A stretch of DNA of 64,000 nt from an uncultured Alistipes sp. (lineage in GTDB: Bacteria; Bacteroidota; Bacteroidia; Bacteroidales; Rikenellaceae). The stretch is from the NCBI RefSeq assembly GCF_902388705.1, contig NZ_CABMQJ010000009.1, forward strand, positions 1 to 64,000, given 5' to 3'. This document shows positions 8,113 through 16,226 of the stretch, piece after piece (position 1 is the first letter of the stretch; every line of letters starts with the position of its first letter). The notes below the pieces were generated by a model, which saw only the letters and a program-made list of their open reading frames with translations, was not told where the DNA came from and made no database searches. The position numbers and the translations under genes are program-made.

Positions 8113-8120
8113 CAAATATA
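8113..8120 (-). promoter_or_regulatory. -7 box of the secreted DUF1566-like gene
   Basis: CAAATATA on the plus strand reads TATATTTG on the minus strand, a match to TAnnTTTG. It lies 20 bases before the chosen start at 8092, which supports that start over the longer frame. Confidence 0.65.
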
Positions 8121-8144
8121 ACGTTTTTTTCCAAACTTTCTTAT

Positions 8145-8152
8145 TATCTTTG
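8145..8152 (+). promoter_or_regulatory. -7 box of ftsY
   Basis: TATCTTTG matches the Bacteroidetes -7 consensus and ends 22 bases before the ftsY start codon. It shows that ftsY is transcribed independently of the rpmB unit here. Confidence 0.65.
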
Positions 8153-8174
8153 TCCGGATATATAGATATTAGGT

Positions 8175-9176
8175 ATGGCATTTTTCGATATTTTCAAAAA
8201 GAAACAGGATAACGCCGCCGCGCAGGCTCCCGAAGCGCACAAACAGCAGCAGGACGAGCTCAACGCCGGGCTGGAAAAGACCAAGACGGGCCTCTTCTCG
8301 AAACTGGCGCGCGCCGTGGCAGGCCGCTCGACGGTCGACGCCGGCGTTTTGGACGACCTGGAGGAGGTGCTGATCTCCTCGGACGTAGGCGTCGAAACGA
8401 CCGTAAAAATCATCCGCCGCATCGAAGAGCGCGTGGCGCGCGACAAATACATGAACACCTCGGAGCTGCAATCCATCCTGCGTGAAGAGGTCACGGCGCT
8501 GATGGAAGAGTCGCACGGCTCCGAAAAGCATTTCGGGCTCGACGCCAAAGAGGGCGAGCCCTATGTCGTAATGGTCGTCGGTGTCAACGGCGCCGGTAAG
8601 ACCACCACCATCGGCAAACTCGCGGCCCAGCTCACCAAAGCCGGCCGGAAAGTCTGGATCGGCGCAGCCGATACGTTCCGCGCCGCGGCCATCGACCAGC
8701 TCAAGGTCTGGGCCGAGCGCGCCGGAGCCACGATGATCCGTCAGGAGATGGGCTCCGATCCGGCCTCGGTCGCATTCGACACGCTCACCTCGGCCAAGGC
8801 CAACGGCGCCGACGTGGTGCTAATCGACACGGCGGGCCGCCTGCACAACAAAGTGAACCTGATGAACGAGCTGACCAAAATCCGCAACGTCATGGGCAAG
8901 GTCATCCCCGGGGCACCGCACGAGGTGATGCTCGTACTGGACGGCTCGACCGGCCAGAACGCTTTCGAGCAGGCGCGGCAGTTCACGCAGGCAACGCAGG
9001 TGACGTCGCTCACCATCACCAAACTCGACGGCACGGCCAAAGGCGGCGTAGTCATCGGCATCAGCGACCAGTTCCACATTCCGGTACGTTACATCGGCAT
9101 CGGCGAGGGCATCGACCAGCTGCGCATTTTCGACCGCAGGGAGTTTGTCCACGCCTTGTTCGGCGACGAAAAATAA
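8175..9176 (+). CDS. ftsY: Signal recognition particle receptor FtsY
   Basis: 333 residues. The N-terminal part is short, Lys/Gln-rich and lacks the long acidic A domain of E. coli FtsY, as is normal outside the enterobacteria. A helical N domain (about 45-120) precedes the NG GTPase core: P-loop GVNGAGKTTTIGK, ADTFRAAAIDQL, DTAGRLHNK and TKLDGTAKGG. FtsY docks the SRP-ribosome complex to the membrane and stimulates GTP hydrolysis with Ffh. In many Bacteroidales it directly follows DUF4295 and precedes rimO. Here it is separated from DUF4295 by about 3.2 kb and from rimO by about 7 kb. Confidence 0.96.
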   Translation: MAFFDIFKKKQDNAAAQAPEAHKQQQDELNAGLEKTKTGLFSKLARAVAGRSTVDAGVLDDLEEVLISSDVGVETTVKIIRRIEERVARDKYMNTSELQSILREEVTALMEESHGSEKHFGLDAKEGEPYVVMVVGVNGAGKTTTIGKLAAQLTKAGRKVWIGAADTFRAAAIDQLKVWAERAGATMIRQEMGSDPASVAFDTLTSAKANGADVVLIDTAGRLHNKVNLMNELTKIRNVMGKVIPGAPHEVMLVLDGSTGQNAFEQARQFTQATQVTSLTITKLDGTAKGGVVIGISDQFHIPVRYIGIGEGIDQLRIFDRREFVHALFGDEK

Positions 9177-9266
9177 CACCGCATTTCCCCGGGCAAACGA
9201 CACCGGAGTATCCCGGAAAAGAGATAAACGGCACACCTTTATTATAATATAAGTATACGACCGCAG

Positions 9267-9301
9267 GCGACAGGCACCGAAATGGTGCCTGTCGCTTTTT
9301 T
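9267..9301 (+). terminator. Terminator of ftsY
   Basis: GCGACAGGCACC (9267-9278), loop GAAAT, then the exact complement GGTGCCTGTCGC (9284-9295), followed by a T run: a textbook intrinsic terminator. Confidence 0.93.
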
Positions 9302-9542
9302 GTGCCCGTACGTCCCGGACTACCCGATTGCGGCAATCAATTATACGCAATTTGAGGATTCAAATACGCAAACCACGCCCACCAAGAACTCCGATATACA
9401 TAATTTTGAATATCAAATTTCCACATACCGTAAATAGACTGCAAAAGCCGTCTGATATTTTAATTTATTTTAATAATATCAAAACCCAAACAAGAGGAAA
9501 AACAAGCCTCTGTACACAATAACCAATATTAACCTTAACTCT
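9302..9542. other. Leader region of the first SusCD locus
   Basis: AT-rich stretch between the ftsY terminator and susC. TAATTTTG at 9401-9408 fits the -7 consensus and would leave a 5' leader of about 130 bases; no clear -33 box is seen. No ORF here is convincing, and no sigma or anti-sigma factor gene accompanies the locus. Confidence 0.45.
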
Positions 9543-12500
9543 ATGGAAATGAATTTGACTACTTCGGAGAAGAAAAGGGGAATCGTCCGCTTTCTTCTGA
9601 TGAGTTTGCTGCTGTGCTTACTCATTCATCCGGCCCAAGCGCAGGAGCGCGTCACGGTTACGGGACGCCTGATCGATTCGGGCCAGCTACCGCTCATCGG
9701 TGCTTCGGTCATAGAACAAGGAACCACCAACGGCGTCACGACCGACGCGGAGGGCCGTTACCAGATCTCCGTAAACGGCGACGCCACGCTTACGTTCTCG
9801 TTCATCGGCTACAAGCCCCAGAGCGTATCCGTCATGAACCGCACCGAAATCAACATCACGCTGGAAGAGGACGCCACCATGATCGGTGAAGTCGTAGCCA
9901 TCGGTTACGGCTCGCAGCGCAAGGAAGACCTCTCGATGGCCGTGACGACCATCAAGCTCGACGAAGCCGCCAAGAGCCGTTCCTCCGATTTGGCGACGAT
10001 GCTCCAGGGCCGTATGCCGGGCGTCACCATCCAGAAAAGCGGCGACCCGATGAAACCGGCTTCGTTCACCATCCGCGGACGCGGTTCGAAAGGCAACGAC
10101 GAAGGCACCGACCGCGGCCATGACGGCCCGACCTCGGGCGACGGCGTGCTGGTGGTAGTGGACGGCGTACCCAATGCCCCCTACATGGTCGAGGACATCG
10201 AAACCATCACGGTGCTGAAAGACGCGGCATCCGCCGCCATTTACGGCGCATCGGTAGGTTCGAGCGGTGTTATCCTCATCACGACCAAACAGGCGCAGAG
10301 CGGCAAGATGCGTGTCGACGTGAATATCTCGCTCGGCTTCGAAAAGGTGACCAACCTGCCGAAAATGCTTACGGCCGAGCAGTACAACCGGGTTTGGGCA
10401 AAAGCCGTCGAGAACGATCCCGGCAAGCAGCTGCCGAGCGCGGCCAATCCCGAACTGTATCCCTGGGGCAACGTTACGCGCACAGACTGGCTCGATGAAA
10501 TTTTCCAGACCGGCTTCACCCAGCATTACGCCGCGACCGTTTCGGGCGGCAGCGAAAAGATGCAGTCCATCCTCTCTTTCTCCTACGACAAAAAAGAGGG
10601 CGTCCTGCTCAACACGTTCAGCGAAAGCTACAACGGTAAATTCCAGACCGATCTGAAACTGACCAACTGGCTCAAGATTTCGGAAAGGGCTTCGTTCGTC
10701 GTTTCCAATGGACAGGGTAACGTAGACACGGGCCACCAGGGCCCGATCATGGGTGCCGTATGGTATCCCCGTGCCGCCTCCGTATACGAAATGAACGAAG
10801 ACGGCAGCTATGCCCTCGACGACAAGGGCAACAGATACTTCGGCGGTACGAGTCCCAAATGGGCCGACGTAAACGGCACCCCGCTGCTGTACAACCCGGT
10901 AGCCTACCTCGAGCGGCTTCACCGGAAATACCCCGAATACAAGATGTTCACGACCACTTCGGTCGAAATCAAGCCCATCTCCTCGCTGACCATCAAATCG
11001 GACTTTACAGCCGACCTGCGCTACAAGGAGTCCGACGAATACTATCCCGAAATGACGGAGCGCGGACTTACGCGCGACGACAACCACCGCGAGCAATTCA
11101 TCGACCGGGACAACCACTGGCTGTCGGAAACAATCGTCACGTGGGCACAGGTGTTCGGCCGGCACCATATCAGCGCCATGGCCGGATTTACCGCCGACTT
11201 CCGAAAATCACAGACGCGGGAAATCTACACGCGCGGCTACTCGCCTTCGGTCGACATCAACCACTCGACCTGGAACGAAGCCAGCGAATGGACGCCCACT
11301 CCGAAAGAAACCATTTTCGAATATACCATGGCCTCGTTCCTGGGCCGGGTAGGCTATTCGTTCGACGACCGCTATTTCGTCGTGGGTAGCATCCGCCGCG
11401 ACGCATCGTCGAAACTGCCCCTGACCAAACAGTACGACTGGTTCCCGTCGGTTTCCGGTTCGTGGAAACTCTCTTCGGAAAAATTCTTCCAGAAAGCAGG
11501 CCTGGACAACGTATTCGACCTGATCAAATTCCGCGCAGGCTGGGGACGCGTCGGCAATGTGGACCTCTATCCGCGCAACGTCGGACAGGTAGACGTACTG
11601 ACTTATCGGTATCCGGTAATCTTCGGCCAGGGCCTCGACCAGCTGCTGGACGGTAAATACCTCTCCACGATCCCCAACCTGAACGCCCGTTGGGAAACGA
11701 CCGAACAGACCAGCGTGGGCCTCGACCTGACCATGTTCAAAAACAAACTGGACATCAGCGTCGACTACTACCACAAGGTCACCAAAGACCTCATCGACTA
11801 CATCCCGACGCCCGAACAGATCGGCGTGGCCGATCCCCCGCTGGGCAACATGGGTAACGTATTGAACAAAGGCTGGGAGTTCTCGGTCAACTACAACGGC
11901 AACGCCGCCCAGGGCAAGCTCAACTACAACGTATGGGGTATGTTCTCGACCAACAAAGGCTATGTCCGTGAATACGGCGTTCGCCAGGGCCCCGTCATGC
12001 ACGAAAACCCCAATCTGAACAGCAACGCCCTGCTTTACTCCGATGCAGGTCAGCCGTGGTATTCGTTTATGGTTTACCGCACGGCAGGCATCTTCCGCTC
12101 GCAGGACGAAATCGACAAGTACATCTACAAGAACCCCGAAACCGGCGAAGCGAAGCTGCTGATGCCCGATGCCAAAGTCGGCGACCTGATCTTCGTCGAC
12201 ACCAACAACGACGGTGTGATTAACGACTCGGACAAAACGTTCGCAGGTTCCTACACCCCGAAAAACACCTTCTCGTTCGGCGGCTCGCTCAACTGGAAAG
12301 GCTTCGACTTCAGCTTCTTCTTCCAGGGCGTAACCGGCAACAAGATTTACAACGGCCTGCAGCAGATGGCCATGAACGGCCGAAACGACTACGGCAACCT
12401 CATGACCGAAGTGCTGGACACCTGGGATTTCAATCCGCAGAACAGCAAGCATCCCCGCCTGGGCATCACTTCGGACACGAACGGCAACTATGTCAAATTC

Positions 12501-12752
12501 TCGGATCACTTCCTTGAGGACGGCGACTACCTCCGCCTGAAAAACATTACGCTGGGCTACACGCTTCCCAAGAGCATCAGCCGCTATGTAGGACTCGAGA
12601 ACGGCTCCCTGCGCGTCTACATGAGCATCGACAACCTATGCACGATCACGGGCTACTCGGGCGTGGATCCCGAAGTCGGAAACTACGGCATCGACCGCGG
12701 CGTTTACCCGGTTTCGCGTTTCTTCAACTTCGGCGTGAATATCAACTTCTAA
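9543..12752 (+). CDS. SusC-family TonB-dependent outer membrane transporter
   Basis: 1069 residues. A signal peptide (to about residue 34, ending PAQAQ) is followed by a carboxypeptidase-regulatory-like domain (about 37-110, VTGRLIDSGQLPLIGASV), the TonB-box region, the plug (about 115-240; GRMPGVTI, VLVVVDGVP, VLKDAASAAIYGA) and a long 22-strand barrel ending in Phe. SusC proteins import large ligands across the outer membrane with TonB energy and a SusD lid. The susD gene follows after 21 bp. The ligand is unknown. The downstream enzyme has a phosphatase/nuclease fold rather than a glycosidase fold, so the ligand may be a phosphodiester-containing molecule, which is inference. Confidence 0.95.
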   Translation: MEMNLTTSEKKRGIVRFLLMSLLLCLLIHPAQAQERVTVTGRLIDSGQLPLIGASVIEQGTTNGVTTDAEGRYQISVNGDATLTFSFIGYKPQSVSVMNRTEINITLEEDATMIGEVVAIGYGSQRKEDLSMAVTTIKLDEAAKSRSSDLATMLQGRMPGVTIQKSGDPMKPASFTIRGRGSKGNDEGTDRGHDGPTSGDGVLVVVDGVPNAPYMVEDIETITVLKDAASAAIYGASVGSSGVILITTKQAQSGKMRVDVNISLGFEKVTNLPKMLTAEQYNRVWAKAVENDPGKQLPSAANPELYPWGNVTRTDWLDEIFQTGFTQHYAATVSGGSEKMQSILSFSYDKKEGVLLNTFSESYNGKFQTDLKLTNWLKISERASFVVSNGQGNVDTGHQGPIMGAVWYPRAASVYEMNEDGSYALDDKGNRYFGGTSPKWADVNGTPLLYNPVAYLERLHRKYPEYKMFTTTSVEIKPISSLTIKSDFTADLRYKESDEYYPEMTERGLTRDDNHREQFIDRDNHWLSETIVTWAQVFGRHHISAMAGFTADFRKSQTREIYTRGYSPSVDINHSTWNEASEWTPTPKETIFEYTMASFLGRVGYSFDDRYFVVGSIRRDASSKLPLTKQYDWFPSVSGSWKLSSEKFFQKAGLDNVFDLIKFRAGWGRVGNVDLYPRNVGQVDVLTYRYPVIFGQGLDQLLDGKYLSTIPNLNARWETTEQTSVGLDLTMFKNKLDISVDYYHKVTKDLIDYIPTPEQIGVADPPLGNMGNVLNKGWEFSVNYNGNAAQGKLNYNVWGMFSTNKGYVREYGVRQGPVMHENPNLNSNALLYSDAGQPWYSFMVYRTAGIFRSQDEIDKYIYKNPETGEAKLLMPDAKVGDLIFVDTNNDGVINDSDKTFAGSYTPKNTFSFGGSLNWKGFDFSFFFQGVTGNKIYNGLQQMAMNGRNDYGNLMTEVLDTWDFNPQNSKHPRLGITSDTNGNYVKFSDHFLEDGDYLRLKNITLGYTLPKSISRYVGLENGSLRVYMSIDNLCTITGYSGVDPEVGNYGIDRGVYPVSRFFNFGVNINF

Positions 12753-12773
12753 CCAACACAAACTACAAAAGCG

Positions 12774-14387
12774 ATGAAAAAGATATTAATAATAGCAGCC
12801 AGCCTTTTTGCATGCAGTTCGCTCCTGCCGGGCTGTGACGACTTCCTCGACACCAAAAAATACGGTGCCCCGACGGATTGGCAAACCCAGGAAGACGTAC
12901 AATACGCAATCAACGCACTTTTCTCTTTCAACACGAACGATTCGGAAGGCGTTACCGGCCGCGGTATCACGTGGTTCGAGTGCTGCAGCGACGACATGAC
13001 CGTAGGCCGTCCGCAGGGCGAGGCCGAAGACATCCGCAACTTCCGCATGTCGCCCAGCAACGGCCGCGACGTGAAGAACAACTGGAAAATCATGTACGAG
13101 GTAAACGCCAAGGCCAACAACATCATCAAGGTCGTTCCCACGATGAACCTCGACGAGGCGTTCAAAACCAAGGCGACCGGCATCGGCTATTTCTTCCGCG
13201 GATTCGCCATGCTCTGGATTGCGCCCTATTACGGCGACAACGGCCCTAACGGAGGCATTCCGATTATCCTCGACACGACCGAACCGGCGGCCATGGACAG
13301 CCCGCGTCCCGCATCGGTGCTGCAGAACTACGACCAGATTATCAGCGACATGCGCATAGCCGGCGAGCGCCTGCCCCTCTTCTCGCAGTTGGCCCCGACG
13401 GAATACGGCCTGCCGCACAAAGCCGCAGCCTGGGCCTTCGCGGCACGCGCAGCCCTCTATGCAGCGCAGTACGACGCCAAATATTACGACGTAGTCATCG
13501 AAATGTGCAACAATGTGATGAACCTGACGGGGGCGGACAAGCGCGAGTTGTTCGACGACGGCACGGACAATGCCTTTGCCAACCTCTGGCGCAAGCAGCA
13601 GAATTTCGGCAGCGAATATATCTTCTCGCTGCTGGGCAGCGCTGTCGACGGCCCGAAATTCCACGGCATGTCGTTCCAGAACGGCGGTTGGAACCTGTAC
13701 AACCACTGGGGATATTTCCAGCCCACGCTCTCCCTGTGGGAGGCATTCGAGGCGGGCGATATCCGTCGTGACGCAACGATTCTCTATCCCGGCCAGACCA
13801 TCAAGTTCATGGGACGCGAGATCGTCTTCGGAAGCCGCTCCTACTCCATCGCATCGGACACGGGCATGACCTTCCGCAAGTTCCTCTCCCCGTGGGAAGA
13901 GGCGGACTGCAAGGGAAAAGACGTGAACACCAACGGCGACAATGCCAGCAACACGCTCGGCACCTGCCTGATCCGCTTCGCAGACGTACTGCTGATGAAA
14001 GCCGAGGCCCTGATCTGGAAAAACGGCGAGGGCGATGCCGAGGCCAAACAGCTGCTCAACCGTATCCGCAAACGCGCACGCCTCCCGGAAAACAGCCCGG
14101 CGACGAAAGCCGAACTGAAGAACCAGCGCCGCTGCGAACTCGCATTCGAGTTCATGCCGAGCCGCCACCTCGACATGATTCGCTGGGGCGATGCCAAAGA
14201 GGTTTATGCAAAACCGACGCAGCGCGTGAACTCGCACTGGGACGCCACGACCGAACAGGTCGTAATCGACGCCCCGACCAACTACGACAACGGACGTACG
14301 TTCGATCCTACGATCCACCAGGTTTTCCCGATTCCGGTAACCGCATTCAACGGCACGGTAAACCTGAAACAGAACATAGGGTATTAG
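12774..14387 (+). CDS. SusD-family nutrient-binding outer membrane lipoprotein
   Basis: 537 residues. The lipoprotein signal ends in Leu-Pro-Gly-Cys (about Cys21) and is followed by Asp-Asp-Phe-Leu-Asp, the usual SusD start and an acidic surface-export signal. The body has SusD features: an N-terminal helical part with TPR-like helices, RFADVLLMKAEAL and the C-terminal block NQRRCELAFEF, then FPIPVTAF near the end. It should sit on the cell surface as the lid of the SusC transporter encoded 21 bp upstream. Cotranscription with the following enzyme gene (25 bp) is likely. Confidence 0.94.
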   Translation: MKKILIIAASLFACSSLLPGCDDFLDTKKYGAPTDWQTQEDVQYAINALFSFNTNDSEGVTGRGITWFECCSDDMTVGRPQGEAEDIRNFRMSPSNGRDVKNNWKIMYEVNAKANNIIKVVPTMNLDEAFKTKATGIGYFFRGFAMLWIAPYYGDNGPNGGIPIILDTTEPAAMDSPRPASVLQNYDQIISDMRIAGERLPLFSQLAPTEYGLPHKAAAWAFAARAALYAAQYDAKYYDVVIEMCNNVMNLTGADKRELFDDGTDNAFANLWRKQQNFGSEYIFSLLGSAVDGPKFHGMSFQNGGWNLYNHWGYFQPTLSLWEAFEAGDIRRDATILYPGQTIKFMGREIVFGSRSYSIASDTGMTFRKFLSPWEEADCKGKDVNTNGDNASNTLGTCLIRFADVLLMKAEALIWKNGEGDAEAKQLLNRIRKRARLPENSPATKAELKNQRRCELAFEFMPSRHLDMIRWGDAKEVYAKPTQRVNSHWDATTEQVVIDAPTNYDNGRTFDPTIHQVFPIPVTAFNGTVNLKQNIGY

Positions 14388-14412
14388 TAAACCATCAAGA
14401 CAATCATCGAAT

Positions 14413-15249
14413 ATGAAACTGTTGAAACATATTATCCGCGCAGGTCTTTTATGCGGCCTGCTCCTTACGACGGCTGCGGGAAAAGCACAATCCGTGCAGC
14501 TGAAAGTATTGGATTGGAACGTGCTGTCGTTCGAAATGACGGACAAGTCCAACCAAATCGACTTCATCATCGACGAATACGTCGCCCTGATCAAGGCGCA
14601 GAACCCCGATATCGTCTGCATCAACGAGCTCGAAACCGGCACCAGCCGCATGGGCAAGGAGAAACTCACCGAACTGGCCGCCCGCTTGGACATGTATCCC
14701 TACTTCATCATGTCCTACCCCAAAGACGTGGGCTTCTACGGCAACGGCATCCTCTCGAAATACCCGATTCTGAATTCGTTCTCGGCACAGTTCACATACA
14801 AGCATGCCAGCGGCGACGGGAACTACCAGTGGAATACCGGCAGCAATTACAACCGGTACGGCTACGACCAGCGCAGCATCGGCTATATCGACATCCTCGT
14901 ACCGACCTCCGATTCCGACGGACAAATCGTACGCATCGCCTGTGCGCACTACGACCACGGCCCCAATGCCGCACGCACCCTGCAGTCCAACGAAACCGTG
15001 ACCTACCTGGGACTGGACGACCCCGAATATCCGACGCTGCTGCTCGGCGATTTGAACACGAGTGCCAGCAGCCTGCCGGCCCTTACCGAGCGGGGCGACC
15101 ATATCGGCGTGTCGTGGGTGGACCATATCTTCGGATTCCCCAAAGGGAAATGGACAAGCAGCGATTTCAAATCCCTCCCGTGTCCCAGTGCCGGCGGTGC
15201 ATATCTTTCGGACCACAATCCGATTACGGCAACCATGGTACTCAAATAA
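14413..15249 (+). CDS. Secreted endonuclease/exonuclease/phosphatase-fold hydrolase
   Basis: 278 residues with an N-terminal signal peptide (to about residue 26, AAGKAQS). The rest has the DNase I-like EEP fold: LKVLDWNVLSF, then the metal-binding Glu in DIVCINELE, NGILSKYPIL, a His in HYDHGP, LLGDLNT with the catalytic Asp-x-Asn, and the final SDHNPI with the Asp-His pair. The superfamily includes nucleases, sphingomyelinases and inositol phosphatases; the sequence alone does not choose between them. It is the only enzyme of this SusCD locus, so the imported substrate probably carries a phosphoester. It acts in the periplasm or outside the cell. Confidence 0.88.
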   Translation: MKLLKHIIRAGLLCGLLLTTAAGKAQSVQLKVLDWNVLSFEMTDKSNQIDFIIDEYVALIKAQNPDIVCINELETGTSRMGKEKLTELAARLDMYPYFIMSYPKDVGFYGNGILSKYPILNSFSAQFTYKHASGDGNYQWNTGSNYNRYGYDQRSIGYIDILVPTSDSDGQIVRIACAHYDHGPNAARTLQSNETVTYLGLDDPEYPTLLLGDLNTSASSLPALTERGDHIGVSWVDHIFGFPKGKWTSSDFKSLPCPSAGGAYLSDHNPITATMVLK

Positions 15250-15279
15250 CCGATTGTTGAACCCACAAAAGTCGAAAAC

Positions 15280-16122
15280 ATGAAAAATGTAAATAAATAT
15301 CTCGCAGCGCTCCTCGTACTCGCCCTGGCTGCACCGGTATTTACCGGATGTACCGACGACGACGAGTACTCGTTGAGCTCGATAAGCGCCAAACCGTCGG
15401 ACAAATTCAATGCGACGATCCAGTTCGTAAGCCGCCTGAACGACGGGGCGCTGGTGACGAGCGACGCCGACTACACGGCGCTCAACAACTACATGGTCAA
15501 CACGCTCAAAAGCCGCGAAGAGGCCTGGCTCACAATCTTCGACCGCTCGGACAACACGAACCTGTCGAAAGTGATGGAGGTTTCCCTCAACACGTACCGC
15601 TGGACATGGTTCGCCTTCAACGGGCTTACGAACCGGACGACCTACAAAGGCAGCACGCTCTTCTTCAACCAGCCCACCCGGCTGGTCAGGGCCACGGCGT
15701 CCGGCAAGGGCTGCTACGTCACGGGCTTCTCCCCGCTGATGGAGGGTACCCGCACGGATAAGGACGAAGCAGGCACCGTAACCGGCACCGTAGACATCGC
15801 CTACAACATCAATTTCCGCACGGTGCGCTTCGAAACGAACGAACAAATCGGCGCATTCGGCGGCGAGAACGGCACCATGAACAAGCTCAAGCGCGAAAAC
15901 ATGAACATGCTGATGATCGGCACCGTGAAGAACGACCTGTACGGCTCGCTGGAATCCGCCGTAAAGGGCACCGACGCGTCTTTCAACGTCTACAACATCG
16001 CGACCGGCAGCGCCTACACGATTTTCATGCTGGCCCAGGAACGTTTCTGGGATTTCACGAGCGTAAGCTCCACGTCGGTAGGCAACGGCATCGAAGCCTA
16101 TGCCATAAACGTGATGTGGTAA
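15280..16122 (+). CDS. Surface lipoprotein of the SusCD/EEP locus, unknown function
   Basis: 280 residues; I recognise no family. The start ATG at 15280 gives a lipoprotein signal ending Phe-Thr-Gly-Cys (about Cys24). The next residues, Thr-Asp-Asp-Asp-Glu, match the acidic surface-export signal, so surface exposure is likely. The rest is predicted as mostly beta, with aromatic-rich segments and no obvious catalytic motif. It is the last gene of the unit, 30 bp after the EEP hydrolase and before a strong terminator. By position it may be the accessory binding lipoprotein of the system, in the place that SusE/SusF take in starch loci. Confidence 0.7.
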   Translation: MKNVNKYLAALLVLALAAPVFTGCTDDDEYSLSSISAKPSDKFNATIQFVSRLNDGALVTSDADYTALNNYMVNTLKSREEAWLTIFDRSDNTNLSKVMEVSLNTYRWTWFAFNGLTNRTTYKGSTLFFNQPTRLVRATASGKGCYVTGFSPLMEGTRTDKDEAGTVTGTVDIAYNINFRTVRFETNEQIGAFGGENGTMNKLKRENMNMLMIGTVKNDLYGSLESAVKGTDASFNVYNIATGSAYTIFMLAQERFWDFTSVSSTSVGNGIEAYAINVMW

Positions 16123-16145
16123 ACCTTTACCGGCTCCTTTTTGAC

Positions 16146-16176
16146 AGCGGCGCACCGAAAGTGCGCCGCTCTTTTT
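16146..16176 (+). terminator. Terminator of the first SusCD locus
   Basis: AGCGGCGCAC (16146-16155), loop CGAAA, then GTGCGCCGCT (16161-16170), followed by CTTTTTT: a perfect 10-bp stem. Confidence 0.92.
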
Positions 16177-16178
16177 TA

Positions 16179-16199
16179 GGATTATTCCGGGAATAATCC
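16179..16199. promoter_or_regulatory. Perfect palindrome, candidate operator of rimO
   Basis: GGATTATTCC, one base, then GGAATAATCC: two perfect 10-base half sites in a 21-bp dyad. It ends one base before the -7 box and fills the space where the -33 to -7 spacer should be. A protein bound here would block or reposition RNA polymerase. It is separate from the terminator hairpin just upstream. Confidence 0.6.
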
Positions 16200-16200
16200 A

Positions 16201-16208
16201 TACATTTG
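16201..16208 (+). promoter_or_regulatory. -7 box of rimO
   Basis: TACATTTG matches the TAnnTTTG consensus and lies 18 bases before the rimO start codon. Confidence 0.65.
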
Positions 16209-16226
16209 TGCGGAAATACGAAGCAC

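Noticed and set aside
9687..11168. Long minus-strand frame (493 codons) opposite susC
   Set aside because: Shadow of the GC-rich susC gene; composition is Val/Arg/Gly-rich with no recognisable domain, and the sense gene is certain.
12786..14693. Minus-strand frame of 635 codons
   Set aside because: Antisense to susD and the start of the EEP gene; no domain, no start context.
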